This document shows positions 55,775 through 64,000 of a stretch of 64,000 bases of DNA, piece after piece. A program made the translations under genes and the position numbers. The stretch's first letter is position 1; each line of letters starts with the position of its first letter. Below the pieces are notes generated by a model. That model made no database searches and had not been told where the DNA came from. It saw nothing but the letters and a program-made list of their open reading frames with translations. Source of the DNA: Alloprevotella sp. OH1205_COT-284 (GTDB lineage Bacteria > Bacteroidota > Bacteroidia > Bacteroidales > Bacteroidaceae); the NCBI RefSeq assembly GCF_003859795.1, contig NZ_RQYI01000003.1, forward strand, positions 54,881 through 118,880, written 5' to 3'.

Positions 55775-57994
55775 ATGAAGAAATCAATATTTTCTCTCAT
55801 TTTTGCCCTTGTGGGATTTGGCAGCCTCACCACCTCTTGTGAAGACATGCTCACACCGGAGATGGATCGTTTTGCTGTCGATTTCTCCGGCAAGGACACC
55901 GTAAACTTCTATCTCGGCATCATGCGCAATCTTCAAGGCGTAGTCGAGCAGAACGTGCTCCTCGGCGAACTCAGAGGCGACTTGGTCTCTCCCACCGAGT
56001 TTGTGGCCGACTCCGTGGCCGACATCATGAATTTCAGCAACCTTGAAGACGGAGAAAACGAATTGCTCAATCGTTCCGCTTATTACAAGGTGATCAACCA
56101 GTGTAACTTCTATTTGGCGAAGGCTGACTCCATGGCACTCAAAAACAATAACTACTATATGCGTCGCGAAATTGCGCAAGTGCAGTTGGTGAGAGCTTGG
56201 ACGTACATGCAGTTGGTGCAAAACTACGGCAAGGTGCCTTTCCTCATTCAACCCGTGGCCTCTTCCGGAACAGGTTGGGAAACCACCCCTCCCGACGGTT
56301 GGGTCACTCCCGACAATCTTCTTCAAATGCTGGAAGAAAAGGGAGGATTGAAGCAAGCCTTTGCTTATAGCGAAACCCTCGGCTATCCCAACTACGGTAA
56401 GTTCAACAATGGGCTTGTTGGCTTCCAGCACCGCTTCATGACTTTCAATGCCCACCTGATTTACGGAGATCTTTATTTGCTCCGTGGACAGAGCATTGAG
56501 GACTATCGCAAGGCTGCCGAGCACTATCACACCTACCTCGAAAAATATCTGGGTTCTTTCGTTACCGATAAGGCCTCCGTTCATCATGTTGAGAAGGGTA
56601 AGGATGAGCATTATTTCGGAACTGCTTACGATTGGGTTGTAGGGAACTTTGCGAATGTGCAGTATGAGTCTATCTCACAAGAAATCTGTACCGCAATTCC
56701 GTCTGCCGCCAACAGCTTTTTCGGAAAAATCCTTACTCGCATTCCTCAAATTTATGGTTTCGACGCCAAATCTTCCAATAGTTCTTCAACCTCCATCGTG
56801 AAGGATGATGATAACAAAGATAAGGAAAAAACCACCACCACCGGTTTGATCTCTCTCGAAGCAAACTACCGCAATCGTCAGCTCGAACCCTCTCCCGCTT
56901 ACACGGCTTTGAATATGGCTCAGCCTTTTGTGTTTAACGAGGTCGATCGTGTCAGCAAGGAAATCGTGGATGTGAAATATCCTGCACTCGGTGATTTGCG
57001 CTACAACGCCTCTGCGCCTCTCGTCACCACGGAAAAGGGGCGTTTGCGTTTCATCCAAAAATTCAATGGTGCTAAACAGCTGACTTCATCCTTTGCTCTT
57101 TCGGTAGGAGATTTCAACTTCCGTTATGCCATACCGCTCTATCGCGTTCGTCAGATTTACCTTCGCTATGCCGAGGCACTCAACCGTGCCGGTTTCCCCC
57201 GTCATGCTTTTGCGATACTTCGCGACGGACTCCACCCTCAAAATCTGCCTTCGATTCAACCCGAAGTTGTGAAAGACACGATTTTCACCGATGATACCAA
57301 AACCGACATCGCAAGCGTCACTACCACTCTTTATAGCCGTTACGACTCTATTGCCAATGGAGCCAATACGATTGATTTCAGAGAGCTGGTGGCTTCGTCG
57401 GATGTACCTTGGCTTGATTTCGAAAAATTCCAGACCAAGCGCAATGTCGGTATCCGTGTAGCCGGTTGCACCGGAGCTTCTCTGGGCAATTTGGGTTATG
57501 GTGATCGCGACAGCCTTTGGACTTATGAAAAAGTTGTGTCTCAACGCATGGTAGACGAAGCTGCCCGTCAAGGACAAACGCTTGAAATGCCCGATCTCAA
57601 ACCTTATCCGCTGACTAAGGAGCACGCGAAGTATAACAAAGTTTCCGAAACGGAAGTCAAAACCGAAGAAGGAGACACCTATAAGCACATTACGCAAGTA
57701 GCCGTATACTACGTGAAGCCCTTGACGCATGCGGAAGTTGCAGCCGTCGAAACCATCATTGCCGATGAGCTTGCTCTCGAAATGGCTTTCGAAGGAACCC
57801 GCTATTACGACCTCATGCGTATTGCCCGCCACCGCAATGCCGCCGGGCTTGACGGCAATGAATGGATGGCTTGGTTGCTTTCGCGTCGCGGTGAAAACCT
57901 CAAGCCCTATGAGCAACCCGCTCGCAAGGGAGGAGCTATCTATGACCGTATTTTGCGCGGAGATTGGTATCTCCCCGCTCCTAAAAACAACTAA
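55775..57994 (+). CDS. SusD/RagB-family surface lipoprotein 2
   Basis: A 739-residue lipoprotein (signal ending SLTTSC, Cys22), longer than the usual 500-650. The N-terminus has EDMLTPEMDRFAVDFSGKDT, the TPR core VQLVRAWTYMQLVQNYGKVP, and the middle RQIYLRYAEALNRAGFPRHA. The C-terminal IADELALEMAFEGTRYYDLM is the family signature. A Ser/Lys/Asp-rich insert (SSNSSSTSIVKDDDNKDKEK) near residue 340 is probably a surface loop. It ends the operon; a terminator follows. Confidence 0.9.
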   Translation: MKKSIFSLIFALVGFGSLTTSCEDMLTPEMDRFAVDFSGKDTVNFYLGIMRNLQGVVEQNVLLGELRGDLVSPTEFVADSVADIMNFSNLEDGENELLNRSAYYKVINQCNFYLAKADSMALKNNNYYMRREIAQVQLVRAWTYMQLVQNYGKVPFLIQPVASSGTGWETTPPDGWVTPDNLLQMLEEKGGLKQAFAYSETLGYPNYGKFNNGLVGFQHRFMTFNAHLIYGDLYLLRGQSIEDYRKAAEHYHTYLEKYLGSFVTDKASVHHVEKGKDEHYFGTAYDWVVGNFANVQYESISQEICTAIPSAANSFFGKILTRIPQIYGFDAKSSNSSSTSIVKDDDNKDKEKTTTTGLISLEANYRNRQLEPSPAYTALNMAQPFVFNEVDRVSKEIVDVKYPALGDLRYNASAPLVTTEKGRLRFIQKFNGAKQLTSSFALSVGDFNFRYAIPLYRVRQIYLRYAEALNRAGFPRHAFAILRDGLHPQNLPSIQPEVVKDTIFTDDTKTDIASVTTTLYSRYDSIANGANTIDFRELVASSDVPWLDFEKFQTKRNVGIRVAGCTGASLGNLGYGDRDSLWTYEKVVSQRMVDEAARQGQTLEMPDLKPYPLTKEHAKYNKVSETEVKTEEGDTYKHITQVAVYYVKPLTHAEVAAVETIIADELALEMAFEGTRYYDLMRIARHRNAAGLDGNEWMAWLLSRRGENLKPYEQPARKGGAIYDRILRGDWYLPAPKNN

Positions 57995-58050
57995 TTCCCC
58001 AAAGCTCTTATTTGGAGAGCATACAAGGACACTTATGTTGATGACAGACC

Positions 58051-58092
58051 GAGCACTTTGTTTCTCTTGAAGAGGCAAAGTGCTCTTTTCTT
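58051..58092 (+). terminator. Terminator of the FAS1/SusC/SusD operon
   Basis: Perfect 10-bp stem GAGCACTTTG / CAAAGTGCTC, 15-nt loop, then TTTTCTTTTG. It lies 56 bases after the last susD stop. Confidence 0.85.
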
Positions 58093-58161
58093 TTGAAAAG
58101 AGAAGTTGATGATACTACTTTGAAAGGATAGACAAAAACGATGCGTTATTTTTGTCTTTTT

Positions 58162-58199
58162 TTTGTATGCCTCCATTGTAAATCGTAAATTTGGAGGCA
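58162..58199 (+). promoter_or_regulatory. malQ promoter with an overlapping inverted repeat
   Basis: TTTG (58162-58165), 20 bases, then TAAATTTG (58186-58193), an ideal match. The inverted repeat TGCCTCCA-N16-TGGAGGCA (58168-58175 and 58192-58199) spans the space between the two boxes and overlaps the -7 box, a good position for a repressor operator. The -7 box also rules out the upstream in-frame ATG. Confidence 0.6.
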
Positions 58200-58271
58200 A
58201 GAAATACAATTTTTCCGAATTCAATAGAAAATCGTGTGAGGCACGATGAAAAAACGCTCTTCGAAATCATT

Positions 58272-60959
58272 ATGATCCTTACGTTCAGAATAAATTATCG
58301 CACCCTATGGGGGGAGCATCTTGCTGTCGAAATCAAAGGCGAAAAGCTCGGAGCCATTCCTCTCACCACAACCGATGGTGATTTGTGGGAGGGTAGTGTG
58401 CATCTTCCCAAACGTCATGCCGGCGAAATTGTGGAATATCATTACAGTGTGTGGGAGGGGACACGTTGTGTGCGTCGGGAGTGTGAGTTGCACCCTCATC
58501 TTATGCATCCCGAAAGTCAGACCGACGATCTCTATGTGCTCAATGATCATTGGCGCGATCTCCCGTTTGCCGGCTATTTGTTTACGTCTGCTTTCTCCGG
58601 TTCCTATCCGGCTGTCGGTCGAGGCACTCCGTCTTTGGCCGCTTCGACGCTCACGGTTCGTGTGCTTTGTCCTACTTTGCGCCATAAGGGGCAGGTTCCG
58701 GCCATAGTCGGTGCAAGCGAAGTTTTGGGAAACTGGAATCCCGACAAGGCTTTGCGCTTGGAAGAAGTGATGCCCGACAAGTGGTTGCTGACCCTCGATG
58801 TTCATCGGCTTTGCGGAGATATGGAATATAAGTTTGTTGCTCTCGACGCCACTACCGGCGAATGTCGTGAGTGGGAGGGGGGAGAAAATCGTCGTTTGCA
58901 GGTTCCCGAACTCGATCGTGGCGTTCACTATTTCTTGCCCGAAACGGAGGTCTATTTTCCCTCCACCGGCAACAGAATGTCCGGAACGGCCATTCCCGTC
59001 TTTTCTCTGCGCAGTGAAGGAAGCCAAGGTGTCGGCGACTTTGGAGATTTGAAGAAAATGGTCGATTGGGTAGTGCTCACTCGTCAGCGTGCCCTTCAAG
59101 TCCTCCCCATTAACGACACCACCCACAGCGGCACCCGCCAAGACTCCTATCCTTACAATGCCATTTCTATCTACGCCCTCCACCCCATGTATGTGGATCT
59201 GCGTCAGGTGGAACGTTTGAACGATCCCGTCAAACAGGCCGAATTCGATAAACAGTTTCGACAGCTCAATGCGCTTCCGGAGTTAGATTACGAACGTGTC
59301 AATAAGCTCAAACGCGACTATCTTCTTCTGGTCTTTCGACAGAACGGAAAGGAAGTGTTGGAGAGTCAAGGCTTCAAGTCTTTTCTTTCGACCAACCTTC
59401 ATTGGTTGCGTCCTTATGCCGCTTTTTCGTATCTTCGCGACAAATACGCCACCCCCGTTTTTGAACATTGGCCTCAACATTCGGTTTACGATGCCGATGT
59501 CGTGTCCGCCCTCTGTTCTCCTGACGGTGCGGCGTGGGAAAAAGTGGCTTATTATTTTTATGTTCAATATCTCCTACACTTACAGCTGCTCGCCGTCAGT
59601 CGCCATGCCCGTGCCAATGGCGTAATTCTCAAAGGCGACATACCGATCGGCATATCCCGACATTCGGTCGAAGCATGGGTGGAACCCCACTATTTCAACA
59701 TGAACGGACAGGCCGGCGCACCTCCCGACGCTTTTGCCACCAATGGGCAGAATTGGGGCTTCCCGACCTATAATTGGGACGTGATGCGGCAAGACGGCTA
59801 TCGCTGGTGGAAACGTCGTTTCTCCAAAATGGCGGAATACTTCACGGCCTATCGCATCGACCACATCCTCGGTTTTTTCCGTATATGGGAAATTCCTTCT
59901 CATGCCGTCCAAGGGCTTTTGGGGCAGTTTTCGCCGGCTCTTCCCATGAGCGAAGAAGAAATTAGGAGTTATGGTCTGAATTTTCAAAAGGACTTCATGG
60001 CGCGTCCTTTCGTAAACGACGACATTCTGCATCGGATTTTCGGCGATCGGGACGAATGGGTGAAGCAAACCTTCCTGCTCCATTCCCATTACGATGTGTG
60101 GACGTTCCGTCCCGAATATTCCACACAGCGTTCCATTGAGGCTTATTTCAAAAAGGAGGGCTCTCGTCGGCACGTTGGCTCCAACGATGTGATCCGCGAC
60201 GGCCTTTATGAACTCATGGCCAACGTGCTTTTTGTGGAGGATCACAAACAGCGGGGAACCTATCATCCGCGCATCGGCGGTTCGCAAACCTTGGTTTTCG
60301 AGCGTTTGCAACCGGTCGAAAAGGAGGCGTTCAGACGGATTCACCAACATTTCTTCTACGAACGGCACAACCGTTTTTGGTATGACTCCGCCATGCAAAA
60401 ACTTCCCACGCTCTGTGCCGCCACCGCGATGTTGCCTTGTGGCGAAGACCTCGGCATGGTGCCCGAGTGCGTGTCGTGGGTCATGGACGAATTGCAAATT
60501 TTCTCGCTCGAAATCGAACGTATGCCCAAAAGCCCGCATCACGATTTCGGACACGTCGAGGCATATCCCTTTCGTTCCGTATGCACCATCGGTACCCACG
60601 ACATGGCCACGGTCAGAGGTTGGTGGAAAGAAGACAAACGGCAAATTTCGCGCTACTATCACAGCGTGTTGCACCGAGGCGGCGAACTGCCGGCCGAAGC
60701 CACAGGGCGCATCTGCGAGGACATTGTGCGGCGGCATCTCGAAAGTCCCTCTGCGCTCTGCATCCTTGCTTTGCAAGATTGGCTGGCCATTGACGAACAG
60801 CTCCGCCTGCCCGATGCCGACGCCGAGCGCATCAACATTCCGGCCGATCCTCATCACGAATGGCAATATCGCATGCACTTGACGCTCGAAAGCCTCATGT
60901 GTCAAACTGCTTTCAACCAACGCATCGTCGCTTTGTCGAAAGCCGGCGGACGTGCCTGA
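58272..60959 (+). CDS. malQ: 4-alpha-glucanotransferase (GH77) with starch-binding modules
   Basis: An 895-residue amylomaltase that shuffles glucan chains in maltodextrin or glycogen use. The first 230 residues hold two CBM20-like modules (LTFRINYRTLWGEHLAVEI; GASEVLGNWNPDKALRLEEV), the form usual in Bacteroidota. The GH77 barrel has GDIPIGISRHSVEAWVEPHY, the nucleophile Asp in AYRIDHILGFFRIWE (near 530), the acid/base Glu in PCGEDLGMVPECV (near 724) and the third Asp in IGTHDMATVRGWW (near 777). There is no signal peptide, so it is cytoplasmic. I chose the ATG at 58272 because the longer frame would start within the promoter. No other starch genes are in the window. Confidence 0.95.
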   Translation: MILTFRINYRTLWGEHLAVEIKGEKLGAIPLTTTDGDLWEGSVHLPKRHAGEIVEYHYSVWEGTRCVRRECELHPHLMHPESQTDDLYVLNDHWRDLPFAGYLFTSAFSGSYPAVGRGTPSLAASTLTVRVLCPTLRHKGQVPAIVGASEVLGNWNPDKALRLEEVMPDKWLLTLDVHRLCGDMEYKFVALDATTGECREWEGGENRRLQVPELDRGVHYFLPETEVYFPSTGNRMSGTAIPVFSLRSEGSQGVGDFGDLKKMVDWVVLTRQRALQVLPINDTTHSGTRQDSYPYNAISIYALHPMYVDLRQVERLNDPVKQAEFDKQFRQLNALPELDYERVNKLKRDYLLLVFRQNGKEVLESQGFKSFLSTNLHWLRPYAAFSYLRDKYATPVFEHWPQHSVYDADVVSALCSPDGAAWEKVAYYFYVQYLLHLQLLAVSRHARANGVILKGDIPIGISRHSVEAWVEPHYFNMNGQAGAPPDAFATNGQNWGFPTYNWDVMRQDGYRWWKRRFSKMAEYFTAYRIDHILGFFRIWEIPSHAVQGLLGQFSPALPMSEEEIRSYGLNFQKDFMARPFVNDDILHRIFGDRDEWVKQTFLLHSHYDVWTFRPEYSTQRSIEAYFKKEGSRRHVGSNDVIRDGLYELMANVLFVEDHKQRGTYHPRIGGSQTLVFERLQPVEKEAFRRIHQHFFYERHNRFWYDSAMQKLPTLCAATAMLPCGEDLGMVPECVSWVMDELQIFSLEIERMPKSPHHDFGHVEAYPFRSVCTIGTHDMATVRGWWKEDKRQISRYYHSVLHRGGELPAEATGRICEDIVRRHLESPSALCILALQDWLAIDEQLRLPDADAERINIPADPHHEWQYRMHLTLESLMCQTAFNQRIVALSKAGGRA

Positions 60960-60999
60960 CACCGATACAGACTATCCTTTCAGCTTATCCCTTCTTTTT

Positions 61000-63801
61000 A
61001 TGAAACTTTTTCGTCGCCTTTATTTTTCGTTTTGGCTGCGCAGCGGCCTGCTGATGTTTGTGCTTTTGCCGTGCTTCCACGGTTTGGCGTCGGCCGATGT
61101 CTTCAAGGGACGTGTGCTCGACGCCCGAACCCGACAACCGCTCGCCGATGTGTTGCTCGATATTCAGGCAAAACTCGACATCTGCACCATCAACATGACT
61201 TGTCTGTCCGATTCGTCGGGACGATTTCACACCACCGAATTGATGGAGTCGCGTGTGGACATCACGTTCAGCCTCATCGGCTATCATTCGCGTACGAAAC
61301 ACTATTCTTCCGTCAAAACCGGCGACACCATTGATGTGGGCGACATTGAGTTGCGCCCCTCCGACGTGTGGCTCAACGAAGCCGTGGTGAAAGCTCGCGC
61401 CAAGCGTTTCGTCATGCGTGGCGACACGGTGGTCTTCAATCCCGAAGCCTTTCAGCTCAAAGACGGCGCACGCCTTGAAGAACTCATTCGCCGTCTGCCC
61501 GGCGTTTCGCTGACGGACGGCGCGCTCTTCTGGCAAAACCGCCCCGTTCGTTTTCTCATGAATGGCGCGCAACCTTTGAGCAACGATCTTCTGCTCTCCA
61601 AAATTCCCGCGGAGGCGGTGGAAAACGTGAAAGCCTACGAAGAAACCACCGAACTGACCGAGCGCACCGGCCGGAACGACGGCAAAAGCGCACCCGTGCT
61701 CGACATCACCATCAAAGAGAGCTGGCTCGACAAGTGGTATGGCGACGTTCGGGCGCAGGCCTACGCCAAACCCCACTATGAGGCCGAACTCAACGCTCAT
61801 CGTCTTAGCACCTACACGCCCGTCATGGCTTTCGGACGTGTGTCCGACAACGACAGCAGATATACGCAAAAAACATTCGGCAACAGTAGTGCGCAAATGG
61901 GAGATTACTACAAACAGCAAATGGCCGTGTTTGGCATGAAGCGGGGTAAACCGAGCCATGTTTCCAAACGTGAAAACCTGTGGAACCTCTCGGCCGGCAT
62001 CAATCACAACGATGCTCTCGGCGAGAGCGTTTCACACGCTGCTTACTTCATGCCCGGCACGGCATCCTCCTTCACCACAGCCGAGAAGAAACACTACACT
62101 CATCAGCTCGGCATACCGCTTGATTTTTTTGCCGACTATCATCTCGATTCGCTCCATACGATCAAGGCACGCATCGGTCTGCTCTTGGAAAAGAAACGGC
62201 GGGACGACACCGAAAACCGAACGACATACACCGACAACCCCTTTGAAACGCCGACCGCCACACTGCTCAACAGCGGCGACATCGCCTCCGTGGGCGAAAC
62301 GAAGACTTTTTCGGCCGATGCTTCCGTCAGCCTCACGCGTTTCATCGCAAAGGGGCAGTTCGTCGCCGATGCCTCCGTCGGCCTTACCACCGCCGAAACC
62401 GATTATCACTCCCTCGGTCGCTATGCTTATTCTACACCGGGAGCCGCTCTTCGGCAAGCCGACAAGCAATATCTCCGCTCGCCGCATCGCGATGTCAATG
62501 CCGCCGCCTCAATAACGTTCAAGCGTTGGCTCGCGTCGAATGTGATGTTGAACACCGGTTATCGTTTCAAGTTCAACCATGCTCGTCGCGAAGACGAACG
62601 TTATCGTTGGGAACTCTCTTCCCTTTCGCCTGCTGCCGATGCTTACCGGCTCGGATGGTTGCCCGACGCGGCGGCGATGTCGTCTGCCCGCGATGTGCCC
62701 AACAGTTTTTACCGCAACACGGACATCGCAGCTCATACGGCCTCTGCGGGTTTGACACTCAATTTCGGGAAACTCATGTTCGACCCGCGCCTCAGCCTCT
62801 CTCATCAACACGAGCGGATGAGCTATCGCCGCGGTCAGCTCGACACGTTGGCGCATCGCAACGTCTGGCTGCCTGCACCCGAAGTGGAGATGACATGGAA
62901 ACCGAGTTCGCGCACCTCCTTCCGTTGGAATGCCGAATATCGCCGCTCGCTTCCCGACCTGCTCGCCACGCTCGCCTACACGGACGACACGCAGCCTCTC
63001 TACGTCGTGGAGGGAAATCCTCTGCTTCGAGCTTCGGGAGCTTTTTCGACAAACGCCGTGTTCAGCATGATGATGCCTCGCGGATCGCAGGCTTTGTCGT
63101 TCAAACTGGGCTACGTGAAGCGTTTCAACCCCATTGTGGATATTCTCAGATACGACAGTAAGACGGGCGTCTATCGTGTGCATCAAGAGAACTTCCGCGA
63201 TGGAGAAGAGTGGCTGGGTATGGTGAAATACGACCGTTCGCTCGGCGACCACTTCCGTCTGCTCAACGATTTCAACGCCTCACACCGACGCGACTACGGC
63301 GTGTTGCCGTTTGTGGACGACGATCCCGTTCTCCGCATTGCCCGCCAGCGACTGTTTACGTTCACCGAATCGCCTTCGCTCCAATTCGACAAAGAGAGTT
63401 GGACGGCCGCTCTTACGGGGAAATGGATTTATCGCCACGCCCACAATTCGGAAAACACGCCGATCGACATCCGCACCCACACCTACTCCCTCAAACTCGA
63501 AGGAGCTTACTCGCCCGACGCATGGGAATTGGATGCTTCTGTGCTTTTCCGAGGAAATTGCGGCTATCTCGCCGACGAAATGAACCGTCCCCAAACGTTG
63601 GTGGACATCAGCATTTCGAGAAAAGTGCTCAAAAACAAAGGAAAACTCACACTCACCGTCAGCGATCTCTTCGACCAAGAAAATAATTATTGGGCGGAAA
63701 TCACAGCCACATCGAGAACGGATACTTGGCTCTCCAATTTCAACCGCTACGTTTCGCTCACCTTCACTTATCGTTTTGATGCCAAGGGAAATAAGAAGTA
63801 G
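61000..63801 (+). CDS. TonB-receptor-like outer-membrane β-barrel protein
   Basis: A 933-residue outer-membrane protein: signal peptide ending HGLASA, a carboxypeptidase-regulatory-like domain (FKGRVLDARTRQPLADVLLD), a plug-like region (LKDGARLEELIRRLPGVSLT, PAEAVENVKAYEETTELTER) and a large barrel ending TFTYRFDAKGNKK. There is no SusC signature (the segment following the plug lacks the usual Gly-Ala-Arg block) and no SusD gene follows, so it belongs with the lone outer-membrane β-barrel family 3 proteins of Bacteroidota. A GTG at 60952 overlapping the malQ stop is a possible earlier start. Cargo is unknown. Confidence 0.85.
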   Translation: MKLFRRLYFSFWLRSGLLMFVLLPCFHGLASADVFKGRVLDARTRQPLADVLLDIQAKLDICTINMTCLSDSSGRFHTTELMESRVDITFSLIGYHSRTKHYSSVKTGDTIDVGDIELRPSDVWLNEAVVKARAKRFVMRGDTVVFNPEAFQLKDGARLEELIRRLPGVSLTDGALFWQNRPVRFLMNGAQPLSNDLLLSKIPAEAVENVKAYEETTELTERTGRNDGKSAPVLDITIKESWLDKWYGDVRAQAYAKPHYEAELNAHRLSTYTPVMAFGRVSDNDSRYTQKTFGNSSAQMGDYYKQQMAVFGMKRGKPSHVSKRENLWNLSAGINHNDALGESVSHAAYFMPGTASSFTTAEKKHYTHQLGIPLDFFADYHLDSLHTIKARIGLLLEKKRRDDTENRTTYTDNPFETPTATLLNSGDIASVGETKTFSADASVSLTRFIAKGQFVADASVGLTTAETDYHSLGRYAYSTPGAALRQADKQYLRSPHRDVNAAASITFKRWLASNVMLNTGYRFKFNHARREDERYRWELSSLSPAADAYRLGWLPDAAAMSSARDVPNSFYRNTDIAAHTASAGLTLNFGKLMFDPRLSLSHQHERMSYRRGQLDTLAHRNVWLPAPEVEMTWKPSSRTSFRWNAEYRRSLPDLLATLAYTDDTQPLYVVEGNPLLRASGAFSTNAVFSMMMPRGSQALSFKLGYVKRFNPIVDILRYDSKTGVYRVHQENFRDGEEWLGMVKYDRSLGDHFRLLNDFNASHRRDYGVLPFVDDDPVLRIARQRLFTFTESPSLQFDKESWTAALTGKWIYRHAHNSENTPIDIRTHTYSLKLEGAYSPDAWELDASVLFRGNCGYLADEMNRPQTLVDISISRKVLKNKGKLTLTVSDLFDQENNYWAEITATSRTDTWLSNFNRYVSLTFTYRFDAKGNKK

Positions 63802-63816
63802 CATTGCACAATAAAC

Positions 63817-63853
63817 AAAAACGTTGAACCTCATGGCGGAGTTCAACGTTTTT
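63817..63853 (+). terminator. Terminator of the β-barrel gene
   Basis: Perfect 13-bp stem AAAAACGTTGAAC / GTTCAACGTTTTT with an 11-nt loop, 15 bases after the stop codon. Confidence 0.88.
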
Positions 63854-63950
63854 GGGAAACAGAAAGCAGGAATGAAGCCGGCAGCAGAGCCGTAGCAAAT
63901 GAACTTTGGGTGGTAATGTCCGAAAAAGTGTGTAAGATTTCCCTCCGTTC

Positions 63951-63990
63951 CTCCCCCAGGCTTTGGGTTAACCCAAGCCTGGGGGAGTTT
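63951..63990. terminator. Strong GC hairpin at the right edge
   Basis: CTCCCCCAGGCTT / AAGCCTGGGGGAG with an inner GGG-TTAA-CCC closing stem and one bulged T, followed by TTTTG. It may serve a gene outside the window on the right. Confidence 0.65.
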
Positions 63991-64000
63991 TGTGGTGTTG

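Overview
The window is a stretch of chromosome from a member of the Bacteroidales (Bacteroidota). The evidence is two SusC/SusD pairs, a TamL-type lipoprotein, a glycine-lipid acyltransferase pair, NspC, a second EF-G of the GTPase-dead type, and promoters with the phylum's TAnnTTTG -7 box. At two of these promoters a TTTG -33 box sits exactly 20 bases upstream. Few starts have a Shine-Dalgarno sequence. The genus cannot be fixed by reading alone; a Prevotellaceae-like oral or gut species is plausible.

Layout. 0-7 kb: tamL (cut by the left edge) divergent from a TrmH/SpoU RNA methyltransferase, a membrane glycosyltransferase, then glsA-glsB on the minus strand. 7-14 kb: tRNA-Val, pyrK-pyrD, a decayed ISAon1-type transposase, tRNA-fMet, gapA divergent from mscL, and guaA. 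14-19 kb, minus strand: recG, nspC, galE. 19-32 kb: addB with a B3/B4-domain gene, tRNA-Thr, rpsA, a small lipoprotein with addA, and pgk. 32-38 kb: an orphan substrate-binding lipoprotein coupled to a TPR protein, and fusA2. 38-58 kb: a second tRNA-Val cassette, a MITE, then a seven-gene operon FAS1-SusC-SusD-FAS1-FAS1-SusC-SusD with no hydrolase. 58-64 kb: malQ with starch-binding modules and a TonB-receptor-like outer-membrane barrel.

The most unusual content is non-coding. Three copies of a composite element lie at about 4.05-4.72, 14.26-14.79 and 23.65-24.19 kb, each in a gap between convergent protein genes. Each copy has, in the same order, a 21-bp repeat array whose sequence is private to that copy, an alternating CG/TA tract, and seven mutually complementary boxes built on GAAGGCAA / TTGCCTTC. 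Each ends in a conserved block with a promoter-like -7 box reading back through the element (degenerate in the first copy). In two copies the spacers between the outer boxes are near-perfect reverse complements within the copy but unrelated between copies. I know of no described element with this layout; it is the best candidate here for something new, perhaps a structured RNA, a non-autonomous mobile element or both.

Other signals are a pair of hairpins with a conserved 19-nt loop and covarying stems around the first copy, duplicated inverted tRNA-Val cassettes 31 kb apart, MITEs derived from two IS families, and a hairpin or pseudoknot-like structure between the second SusC and SusD genes.
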